Shown: positions 1 through 7,527 of the stretch, piece by piece
Numbering within the stretch: position 1 is the stretch's first letter
Layout: each line of letters starts with the position of its first letter
DNA from: Flavobacteriales bacterium
Lineage (GTDB): Bacteria; Bacteroidota; Bacteroidia; Flavobacteriales_D; Crocinitomicaceae
DNA length: 64,000 bases
Assembly (NCBI GenBank): GCA_947462255.1
Contig: CANHOA010000005.1
Span: 1-64,000 of the forward strand
Direction of reading: 5' to 3'
The notes under the pieces: model-generated
The model's input: the letters and a program-made list of their open reading frames with translations, nothing else
Database searches by the model: none
What the model was told of the DNA's origin: nothing
Program-made: the position numbers and the translations under genes

Positions 1-156
1 GTGGCAGAGTATAACTTAGAATGTGTGATTAATGGACAAAGTTGTTATATTTTGGTTGATGATGTTTCAAAATTAGAAAAATGGACTCCTGCAATTACAA
101 ACGGAAAAAATTGCAACCAAAAAATGAGAATTAAAACATACATTCACTTTGAATAA
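1..156 (+). CDS. 3' end of a small hypothetical protein, truncated by the window edge (probable cassette gene)
   Basis: Open frame from base 1 (VAEYNLECVINGQSCYILVDDVSKLEKWTPAITNGKNCNQKMRIKTYIHFE*) ending at TAA 154-156, directly before an attC-like site. Confidence 0.5.
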   Translation: MAEYNLECVINGQSCYILVDDVSKLEKWTPAITNGKNCNQKMRIKTYIHFE

Positions 157-165
157 ACAATACCC

Positions 166-243
166 ATAACACGCAGTAAGCAATATGCCGCACAAACATA
201 CTCGAAAGAAAGCGCCACATCACCTACTGCGAAACCGTTATAG
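166..243 (+). repeat. Putative attC-like site A (integron cassette recombination site)
   Basis: ATAAC-A-CGCAGTA ... TACTGCG-AAACC-GTTATAG: perfect 7-bp inner arms (172-178 / 225-231) plus TAAC/GTTA outer arms with unequal spacers, lying between two small ORFs. Confidence 0.6.
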
Positions 244-274
244 CCAATAGACGTACACTATTAAATTGAAGAAA

Positions 275-682
275 ATGAAGAATAATAGATTAAAAAATAT
301 AATAACAACTGTATTATTATCGATTATTATTTTGGGATGTAAGAAAGTTACATTTCCTGATGGAGCATCTAAAGAAATTATCGGATCTTGGGAGTATCAA
401 TGGAATTCTGGCGGGTTTTCTGGTGGTGGCGGAAGTAATTTGTATAATGATAATTATTGGGTAGAATTTACGGATAAAGGTTACTTCATTGTATACAATG
501 GCTCAAAAAAGGAAAGTAAAAAGCGATTTAAAATAGAAATGAAAGAATCGATTTATGACAATGAATTAAGATCTGCAATAGTGTACAGAAATGGTTATGA
601 AACATACGAAATAAACAATGATATTCTTACAATAAGCGATGAACATTATGATGGTTATTCATATGTATTTAAGAAAAAATGA
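275..682 (+). CDS. Small lipoprotein, hypothetical (cassette ORF)
   Basis: ORF with signal peptide and lipobox-like ILGC; starts shortly after the GTTA of attC-like site A (ATG at 266 or 275). Confidence 0.65.
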   Translation: MKNNRLKNIITTVLLSIIILGCKKVTFPDGASKEIIGSWEYQWNSGGFSGGGGSNLYNDNYWVEFTDKGYFIVYNGSKKESKKRFKIEMKESIYDNELRSAIVYRNGYETYEINNDILTISDEHYDGYSYVFKKK

Positions 683-690
683 ACTGGCTA

Positions 691-822
691 TAACAGTGCC
701 TCAAGCGCCAACCTTCAAATCATGCTTCGAAACAAAGATACATTTGAAACAAAATAACTTTAACTTCGGAACAACGATTTATTTAAAGAGTCGGCCGAGC
801 GCCTAGGCGCAAACCGTTAGCA
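691..822 (+). repeat. Putative attC-like site B
   Basis: TAACAGTGCCTCAAGCGCC ... GCGCCTAGGCGCAAACCGTTAGC; partially complementary ends; interior resembles site C. Confidence 0.6.
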
Positions 823-835
823 GCAAACGACAACC

Positions 836-1315
836 ATGCAAAATCTGACACAAATATTAAACAAGGATAAAAACCAAAGAATTATTAATGGAATAATATT
901 TCTATTCCTTCTTATTTGGATAATTGCCAAATTAAGGTATGTCTATTATGCAAGTGGTATTATGATACACTATAAGTATGACCTGCTTAAATTGATTGCG
1001 TTAATATACTTGGCTCAAACAATCTTAAACAAAACTTGGCTTAATTCCATAACAAATGGCATTTATGCTATTTTGATAGGATACGTCCTGTACACTTACA
1101 TTTATTCCTACTTTGACGAGAATGATTTTGTTATACAAAAAGAATATGGTGTTCTAATAAAATCATGGGGGACTTTCGTCAAATTGTCAATACTGTTAAT
1201 AATTCTTTGGTTTACGATAAAACTAAGGCCAATTAAAAACAATACTTCTAACAGCCGTCATGGCGCCAGCCGTCAAATCTCACTTCGAAACAACGATAAT
1301 TTTGAAAGAAAATAA
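836..1315 (+). CDS. Small membrane protein, hypothetical (cassette ORF)
   Basis: ORF with several hydrophobic segments, ATG 14 bp after attC-like site B; C-terminus runs into attC-like site C. Confidence 0.6.
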   Translation: MQNLTQILNKDKNQRIINGIIFLFLLIWIIAKLRYVYYASGIMIHYKYDLLKLIALIYLAQTILNKTWLNSITNGIYAILIGYVLYTYIYSYFDENDFVIQKEYGVLIKSWGTFVKLSILLIILWFTIKLRPIKNNTSNSRHGASRQISLRNNDNFERK

Positions 1316-1379
1316 TTCTATCTTCGAAACAACAATTTATTTAAAAGTTGGGCCAAGCGCCAGGAACAAACCGTTAGCA
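1249..1379 (+). repeat. Putative attC-like site C
   Basis: TAACAGCCGTCATGGCGCCAGCC ... GGGCCAAGCGCCAGGAACAAACCGTTAGC; TGGCGC/GCGCCA and GGCC elements complementary; interior similar to site B. Confidence 0.6.
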
Positions 1380-1396
1380 TTAATTAAAACACGAAC

Positions 1397-1825
1397 TTGA
1401 AAAATCTAATTAAGATCAACACCTATTTAGGTTGGACGTTAGTAGTAGGGATAATTCTAACTCAGATTATTATCACTAAGGTTACTTTTGATATGGGAAG
1501 GATGGCACCTTTTATAGCTTTTTTGTCAGCAATAATATTTCTTCCCTTTACTATAACTGCAATAATGGGTGTTTTAAATAGAGAGCAACATCTCAATAAA
1601 ATAAAGATAGGAATTAATATTGGAATATTTTTTCAAGTCGTACTGCCTATAATTTTACCCCTTTTTTTCGATAAAGAGTTTATTTACTTTAGCTTGGTTG
1701 GTGTTTTTTTGGGTTTAGTTATGTTGTTCTTCAGGAAAAATATTGAAATGCAATTATTAATTCTCAATATAATTGGAGCTATCGTTTGGATTTTTATTTC
1801 CCTCGCAGGATTACTGAGTAATTAA
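1397..1825 (+). CDS. Small multi-pass membrane protein, hypothetical (cassette ORF)
   Basis: Hydrophobic ORF with TTG start about 18 bp after attC-like site C. Confidence 0.6.
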   Translation: MKNLIKINTYLGWTLVVGIILTQIIITKVTFDMGRMAPFIAFLSAIIFLPFTITAIMGVLNREQHLNKIKIGINIGIFFQVVLPIILPLFFDKEFIYFSLVGVFLGLVMLFFRKNIEMQLLILNIIGAIVWIFISLAGLLSN

Positions 1826-1991
1826 AACTAATGCTAATAAACAAATTTGAACAAAAATAATCTTAACTTCATAAAAAAGATTTATTTAAAGAGTTAGACC
1901 AAGATCCAAAGTTTTTATGTTAAACGTTTTTCGTTTTCTTAGATTTCGGCTTTTTTGCTAAGCGTGTGTTATAGAGTGTCAATTTTTATGG

Positions 1992-2255
1992 TCAATATTT
2001 TTTATACATTTTAAACTGTACAATTAAAATTGGAATCGTTAAAAGAACTATCAAATGTGGTAAAATTGTCGGATATGCACCCTGCAACATTGGTATGAAC
2101 ATACTTAATGCAAAACTATTTATTGCGAAATTGATGATAAATAACACTGCATTTAGGAATACTCTTTTACTAACTAAAAGCAAGAAACTACAAACAATAA
2201 TTCCAGCACTTATTAATGACGGTATGAAACCCATAAAGATTAATTCACCATCCAT
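1992..2255 (-). CDS. Small membrane protein, hypothetical (reverse-oriented ORF in cassette array)
   Basis: Hydrophobic 87-aa ORF with ATG start, opposite strand to neighbours. Confidence 0.5.
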   Translation of the reverse strand: MDGELIFMGFIPSLISAGIIVCSFLLLVSKRVFLNAVLFIINFAINSFALSMFIPMLQGAYPTILPHLIVLLTIPILIVQFKMYKKY

Positions 2256-2290
2256 TTATTGTATTTAATTTGTTCTGTACGTTATGCTCT

Positions 2291-2396
2291 TAACGTTTTG
2301 AGGCCTGGCGCTTGGACCACATCGCGGAGAAGCACCGAAAGTAAATAAAACTAACTTTAAAAAGTCTTTACGGTGCCAAGCTCGAAACCGTTATAA
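2291..2396 (+). repeat. Putative attC-like site D
   Basis: TAACGTTTTGAGGCCTGGCGCTTGG ... CCAAGCTCGAAACCGTTATAA; GCTTGG/CCAAGC and TTTGAG/CTCGAAA arms. Confidence 0.55.
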
Positions 2397-2425
2397 TAAT
2401 TAATAGACCATTAGCTGAATAAAGA

Positions 2426-3025
2426 ATGAAGCAAATTAAATTTTTATTGATTTTATTGGGCTTAACCTTATCGGGATGCAGCCTTTTTTTTGGAATAAGT
2501 AATCTAGAGCCCCAAAGTACCGATTCTGTAATCAAGTACGGAAGAAAAGTTGGCTATATCACGAATAAACAATTCTATTTTATTGATTCTTCAAAAATTG
2601 AAGAAATTTGGCGAGGAGCCTTTCCAAAAGCTTTTATTTATAATTCATCAGGAGAATTAGTCCAACACTTAAGTTGTTTTGCAACAGGCCCTTCTGATTT
2701 AGAATGGTTTTTCAGTAAAAATAATCATAGCGCTGTAAATGACACTATTATGCATCTTTTAGGAAGTGATACTATCATAAACATTGCTCCTAAATTTGAT
2801 AAATTAATGAAAAACATATATTCAAACGGAGGAAAGGTTGAATTTCCGGAATCAAAATATTACGTTATGTATTTCTGGTCTAAAAGCTTTGGAAAAATTA
2901 ATAAAAAAATTGCTGTTCCCATGGAGCAATACATAATAAATCACCCCGAATACGCTTCATCTTTTATTAAAATCAATTGTGATTATATGAAATCTTGGGG
3001 AGTGACAAAAAAAGATATTAATTGA
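2426..3025 (+). CDS. Lipoprotein, hypothetical (cassette ORF)
   Basis: ORF with signal peptide and lipobox LSGC; ATG about 30 bp after attC-like site D. Confidence 0.65.
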   Translation: MKQIKFLLILLGLTLSGCSLFFGISNLEPQSTDSVIKYGRKVGYITNKQFYFIDSSKIEEIWRGAFPKAFIYNSSGELVQHLSCFATGPSDLEWFFSKNNHSAVNDTIMHLLGSDTIINIAPKFDKLMKNIYSNGGKVEFPESKYYVMYFWSKSFGKINKKIAVPMEQYIINHPEYASSFIKINCDYMKSWGVTKKDIN

Positions 3026-3118
3026 TCCTTACAAAAAATACACGCTAGCGCAGAAACCTTAGCAACCATATCCATTTCCAAGAGCGGCTGAAAATTATTT
3101 TGTAACCGATGCGTATTT

Positions 3119-3134
3119 GGTGTATATTTACACC
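3119..3134. promoter_or_regulatory. Putative operator/promoter of the parDE-like module (GGTGTA-TATT-TACACC)
   Basis: Perfect 6-bp inverted repeat containing TATATTTA, about 20 bp downstream of a TTTTG (3098-3102), just upstream of the antitoxin ATG (3149). Confidence 0.45.
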
Positions 3135-3148
3135 ACAACTTAATTATC

Positions 3149-3388
3149 ATGAGAAGACAAAGTATTTCATTTACAGAACCAAATGACGAATGGTTAAAGA
3201 ATCAAATTGCTAATAAAGAGTACGCAAGCAAGAGTGAATTAGTTAATGATTTAATTCGTCAAGCGAGAAAACAAACTAATCAAATCGATTTAATTCGATT
3301 AAAATTAGAAAGAGCTGAAAAAGCTGGATTTACAAGCGATTCCAAATCAGAAATTTTGAAGCATTCTAAAAGTTTGCTTAATGGCTAA
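3149..3388 (+). CDS. ParD-like type II antitoxin (ribbon-helix-helix)
   Basis: 79 aa, MRRQSISFTEPNDEWLKNQIANKEYASKSELVNDLIRQAR typical of ParD/CC2985-type antitoxins; overlaps the toxin start ATGGCTAA. Confidence 0.85.
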   Translation: MRRQSISFTEPNDEWLKNQIANKEYASKSELVNDLIRQARKQTNQIDLIRLKLERAEKAGFTSDSKSEILKHSKSLLNG

Positions 3389-3668
3389 ATACAAATTAAG
3401 CAATGTTGCAAAGGAAGATTAAATCCGGATCCATCATTATGGCGTTAAGCAATTTGGAATGAAACAAGCAGATAACTACTTTGAATCTTTCTTTGTACAC
3501 TTTGAACTTATTACGAAAAATCCAAAATCATTCGAATCTGTTGATTTTATCAAGCCTGGATACCAACGATGTGTATGTGGTGTAGATAGTATATTCTACA
3601 AAATGAATGAAGATGTCGTGGAAATTATGACAATCATTGGAAGACAGGATCTTAATCAATTGCTATAA
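3381..3668 (+). pseudogene. ParE-like toxin, interrupted by in-frame TAA at 3420-3422
   Basis: MAKYKLSNVAKED*IRIHHYGVKQFGMKQADNYFESFF...CVCGVDSIFYKMNEDVVEIMTIIGRQDLNQLL; both halves in the same frame. Confidence 0.75.
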
Positions 3669-3800
3669 ACTTTAACAGTTGCTAACACAGGGTAAGCGCA
3701 AAAACGAGAATTTAGTAACGGTAATGGACAAGCTTTCGATTATTGAACCGCAACTAAAACTGATTTTGAAAATCGGCTCCTTCGCTAAAGGTGGGAACAG

Positions 3801-4148
3801 TTACGGCCGGTAGGTCTTGCGGATATATACTTTCATCGCTTCCCTTTTTAGGATGGCATTCGTGAGCAAGACGAAGTAATTTGGACTACCTTCTATTTCC
3901 CTTAGCCATGATTCGGGAAGATCAATTACATATAACAGCGACCTTAAATCAAGGTGCTTATTCTCCTGCAGCTCAGACAATAAAAAAGCCACCAACATTG
4001 AAGGGTCAAGAAATAACTCAGCAGGAAAAGATATACTGCATGCGCTACGTTCAAGATCTTTACGCAGTTGGACTTGAATGTCAGCTAACAACTCGTTTTG
4101 AGAAAGTTGAATGCTAGGGTATTGAGTACTAATTTGAAGCCAGTCCAT
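3801..4148 (-). CDS. Hypothetical protein (115 aa)
   Basis: ORF with plausible protein composition; preferred over the overlapping + strand ORF 3881-4117. Confidence 0.55.
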   Translation of the reverse strand: MDWLQISTQYPSIQLSQNELLADIQVQLRKDLERSACSISFPAELFLDPSMLVAFLLSELQENKHLDLRSLLYVIDLPESWLREIEGSPNYFVLLTNAILKREAMKVYIRKTYRP

Positions 4149-4265
4149 CGTTTGTATTGAAGATATAATTGAGATTAGTTAAGGTAAAATATTAACATTT
4201 TTTTTGTTTTTGCATTCATTCTATTTCGCTAACTTAATAAGAAAAATAAGAATTAAATCAACTTT

Positions 4266-5807
4266 ATGTTAGTAAAAACCTATACAAGCAGTGTTTTTGG
4301 AATTACTGCCACCACCATAACCATCGAAGTGAATTTGGGCATTGGAATCAACTTTTTCATGGTCGGACTTCCCGATAATTCGGTAAAAGAAAGTCAACAA
4401 CGGATTCGCGCCTCCTTCAAAAACAACAACTATAAATTTCCAGGAAAAGAAATTACGGTTAATCTTGCGCCAGCAGATATTAGAAAAGAGGGATCCGTTT
4501 ATGATCTCCCAATTGCTATTGGCATCTTAGCAGTTAGTGAACAAGTTCAGACCGAACGATTAAAAGAATATATATTAATCGGCGAATTATCATTGGACGG
4601 CTCCATTCAAGTAACAAAAGGAATTTTACCAATCGCTTTACAAGCAAAGAAAGAAGGATTCAAGGGAATTATTATTCCCTTAGAAAATTGCAAAGAAGCA
4701 AGCGTTGTCCTTGGACTTGATGTGCTTGGCGCAAAAAACATAGACGAGGTAGTTAATTTTTTAAATGGCACCGGCACACTTAGTCCAAGTCAATTCAATA
4801 TGGCCGATACATTTTATGAACAGCAAAAGATTTCCGATGTTGACTTTAAAGACGTTAAAGGGCAATTTAGTATTAAGCGTGCCTTTGAAATCGCTGCAGC
4901 AGGTGGCCACAATGTAATTTTGATTGGCCCCCCAGGCGCTGGAAAATCCATGCTTGCAAAAAGATTATCCACCATACTACCGCCGATGTCGATGGAAGAA
5001 GCATTAGAAACAACCAAAATTCATAGCGTGGCAGGGAAAGTAAAAATAAACCGGGGATTGCTTACCCAACGGCCCTTCCGAAAACCTCATCACACCATAT
5101 CAGACATCGCCTTAGTTGGAGGAGGAACCTATCCACAACCGGGTGAAATTTCTCTGGCGCACAACGGCGTATTATTTTTAGACGAATTACCCGAATACAA
5201 AAGGGGCGTACTGGAAGTTTTGAGACAGCCATTGGAAGACCGATTCATCACGATTTCCCGTGCGAAATTCACAGTCGATTTTCCGGCAAGTTTTATGCTA
5301 ATTGCCGCCATGAATCCTTGTCCGTGTGGCTACTTCAACCACCCAGAAAAAGAGTGTGTTTGCGGACCAGGCGTGGTGCAGCGCTACCTTAACAAAATAT
5401 CCGGACCCTTATTAGACCGCATCGATTTACACGTGGAAGTGACGCCCGTTAGCTACGATGAATTAACCTCTACCATTCCAAATGAAAATAGCGCATCGAT
5501 ACGAACCAGGGTCATAAAAGCGCGGGGCATTCAAGAAAAACGTTACTTAGAAACGACCGAAACCCATTGCAACGCACAAATGACACAAGCAGAATTTGAA
5601 TTACATTGTAAGGCAGATGAGCAAGGACACCTGATGATTAAGCAAGCGATGCAAAAAATGGGCTTATCAGCGCGAGCCTTTGAACGCATTTTAAAAGTGG
5701 CAAGGACCATTGCCGATCTCGACGAACATGAAAAAATTCAAGTGAATCACATCGCCGAAGCGATCCAGTTTAGAAGTTTGGATAAAGGGAATTGGGGGAG
5801 TAATTAA
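4266..5807 (+). CDS. comM: YifB/ComM family Mg chelatase-like AAA+ ATPase
   Basis: Walker [47 protein letters not shown]; full-length. Confidence 0.95.
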   Translation: MLVKTYTSSVFGITATTITIEVNLGIGINFFMVGLPDNSVKESQQRIRASFKNNNYKFPGKEITVNLAPADIRKEGSVYDLPIAIGILAVSEQVQTERLKEYILIGELSLDGSIQVTKGILPIALQAKKEGFKGIIIPLENCKEASVVLGLDVLGAKNIDEVVNFLNGTGTLSPSQFNMADTFYEQQKISDVDFKDVKGQFSIKRAFEIAAAGGHNVILIGPPGAGKSMLAKRLSTILPPMSMEEALETTKIHSVAGKVKINRGLLTQRPFRKPHHTISDIALVGGGTYPQPGEISLAHNGVLFLDELPEYKRGVLEVLRQPLEDRFITISRAKFTVDFPASFMLIAAMNPCPCGYFNHPEKECVCGPGVVQRYLNKISGPLLDRIDLHVEVTPVSYDELTSTIPNENSASIRTRVIKARGIQEKRYLETTETHCNAQMTQAEFELHCKADEQGHLMIKQAMQKMGLSARAFERILKVARTIADLDEHEKIQVNHIAEAIQFRSLDKGNWGSN

Positions 5808-5810
5808 TAA

Positions 5811-6068
5811 GACGAACTTGAAATAAAAAAAATTGGCGCAGAAATAAATGGTCTGCGAAAATCAAAAAACTTCACGCAAGCTCAACTGGCCGCTATGTAC
5901 GATGTAGATATTAGAACCCTACAACGCATTGAAAAAGGGGAATTCAATCCCAGTTTGAAAGTTTTAATCCAATTGGCCAAATCATTCGATTATACATTGT
6001 CTGATTTTTTTTTTCAAGGTCGATTAAAAATGATATTTTCAAAGGAAAATTGGTTAATTGGGTTTTAA
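5811..6068 (+). pseudogene. XRE-family HTH domain remnant without start codon
   Basis: DELEIKKIGAEINGLRKSKNFTQAQLAAMYDVDIRTLQRIEKGEFNPSLKVLIQLAKSFDYTLSDFFF...; frame begins right after tandem TAATAA at the end of comM. Confidence 0.65.
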
Positions 6069-6117
6069 TGGATTAATGGGTTGCGGACGGGGTTATGGGT
6101 TGCGGACAGGGTTATGG

Positions 6118-6159
6118 GTTGCATGTAGAGACGTGCAATTGCACGTCTCTACATGCAAC
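6118..6159. repeat. REP-like perfect 42-bp palindrome (GTTGCATGTAGAGACGTGCAATTGCACGTCTCTACATGCAAC)
   Basis: Perfect inverted repeat read directly; flanked by short tandem repeats of GGGTTGCGGAC(G/A)GGGTTAT and AACGAAACCA(T/C)CA(C/T)CAAACGC. Confidence 0.85.
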
Positions 6160-6226
6160 GAAACCATCACCAAACGCAACGAAACCACCATCAAACGCAA
6201 CGAAACCATCACCGCATTACATTGTT

Positions 6227-6807
6227 TCAACGGTTATTCATATTAAATGAATCATTTTTCCATTTCAATGGATTGTTATCAATGTATCGACGAATGGCAT
6301 TTAACGCATTATCGTTTCGAATAATAATATCATGATACCGTGATTGCCATTCAAAATCAATTTTATTTTGGTTGGCATATCTTTTTACCGATGATTTGAA
6401 TGCGCAGGGAACCGTGTCTTTCGACTTCGCTCAATCCACTTTCAAGAGCACATCGAGCGGAGTCGAGAAGGGCTCAAATCAACTGATTGCACACCAAATT
6501 GATTTGGATTCCAATCCTTTTTATCTGGCCTATTGAAAAATAATACCCCATGAATATGATTAGGCATAACAATTAAATGATCGATTTCGACAAAGGGATA
6601 ATGCGCTGGAATTTCTTTCCAGAAATTATTGGCAATTTTGCCGATTTCAGTAAAAACGGATATTTCACCAAAATAATTTATGCGATTTTTGGTACAAATG
6701 GTAACGAAATAATGTCCATGCGATCCATAATCATATCCTTGCAGTCGGGCTGATTCAATACGGTATTTGTTTTGAAATTTTGTGATTGTTATTTTTTTCG
6801 TCAACAA
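6227..6807 (-). pseudogene. REP-associated tyrosine transposase (RAYT; Y1_Tnp/HUH), interrupted
   Basis: N-terminal part GHYFVTICTKNR...VEIDHLIVMPNHIHGVLF (HxH motif); C-terminal part FEWQSRYHDIIIRNDNALNAIRRYIDNNPLKW in another frame. Confidence 0.8.
6418..6470. repeat. 53-bp imperfect hairpin inserted in the RAYT gene
   Basis: CTTTCGACTTCGCTC (6418-6432) complementary with few mismatches to GAGCGGAGTCGAGAAG (6455-6470). Confidence 0.75.
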
Positions 6808-6878
6808 TTAGAAATTGTTTCTTTGAACGCAATAGATCCCGTTATATTTAAGGTCTTGACATGTTTTAATAAAACAAA

Positions 6879-7394
6879 TCAACGTTTTTTATAAATCGGC
6901 ACCGTAGAACAAGGCTCGCCGAACATAATTGCTTTCACAACGGGACGAAGATGTTTCACCAGCAATGAACTAGCAAATTCGGGACAAGAAATTTCGGCGC
7001 AACCTTTAACGATAATCCGTTGATCAATAAATGGTTCTAAAGCTAATGCTTGAATATTTTGTTTGATTAAACTTTTTTCAAGTTCTGATGCAGATCCCAC
7101 CTCATAATAAATAGCAAAAGAAGAAAGTTCGCTGCCGATTAGCATGAATGCCCAAGTGGGAATAATGGCGTCGGTAGAGCAGAAGATAAAAATCGCTTTT
7201 TCCTTGTATTGCGACCAATCATGCTCCTTAATCCATAACCTAAAATCTTTTTCTTTCAATACTAAGCCCTGCCAAAGTTGATTGGAAATATCAATTCCTA
7301 CAATTGGCATTTTTGGCCTAAAATCGGCCATGTCCAACTGAATTAAACCACTTTCTTTTACTTTATTTTTTATGCTCTCCATTTCTATCCACAA
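6879..7394 (-). CDS. DUF2480 family protein
   Basis: Bacteroidota-typical sequence LDMADFRPKMPIVGIDISNQLWQGLVLKEKDFR... Confidence 0.8.
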   Translation of the reverse strand: MWIEMESIKNKVKESGLIQLDMADFRPKMPIVGIDISNQLWQGLVLKEKDFRLWIKEHDWSQYKEKAIFIFCSTDAIIPTWAFMLIGSELSSFAIYYEVGSASELEKSLIKQNIQALALEPFIDQRIIVKGCAEISCPEFASSLLVKHLRPVVKAIMFGEPCSTVPIYKKR

Positions 7395-7527
7395 AGATAC
7401 AATAAAGCAAAAGTAAAGACGGAATAATTCACTGAAAAAGGGAAACTACTAAGCTTTGACACAATGTAACCAATCCTCTTTTTTTCAATATCAACCTTGG
7501 AAATCACCTCGAAATGAAATGAAATAA

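Noticed and set aside
3020-3100. Possible further attC site after the 2426-3025 lipoprotein (CGCTAGCGCAGAAACCTTAGCAACC)
   Set aside because: Only one half-site resembles the consensus (CTTAGC instead of GTTAGC); too degenerate to call.
3670-3800. Possible attC site after parE (TAACAGTTGCTAACACAGGGTAAGCGC)
   Set aside because: No convincing complementary partner arm with AACCGTTA found; may be a remnant.
3881-4117. 78-aa + strand ORF
   Set aside because: Antisense to the better-supported 115-aa minus ORF 3801-4148; composition looks like a shadow frame.
4814-5311. Minus ORFs 4814-5017 and 5129-5311
   Set aside because: Shadow ORFs antisense to comM.
6118-6195. Possible CRISPR array (tandem repeats flanking a palindrome)
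   Set aside because: Repeats are contiguous ~20-bp units without spacers; pattern fits REP/RAYT DNA.
6058-6335. ORFs 6058-6246 and 6153-6335
   Set aside because: Translations of the REP palindrome and its tandem repeats (RNETTIKRNET...; HHQTQRNHHQTQRN) and of the antisense of the RAYT C-terminus.
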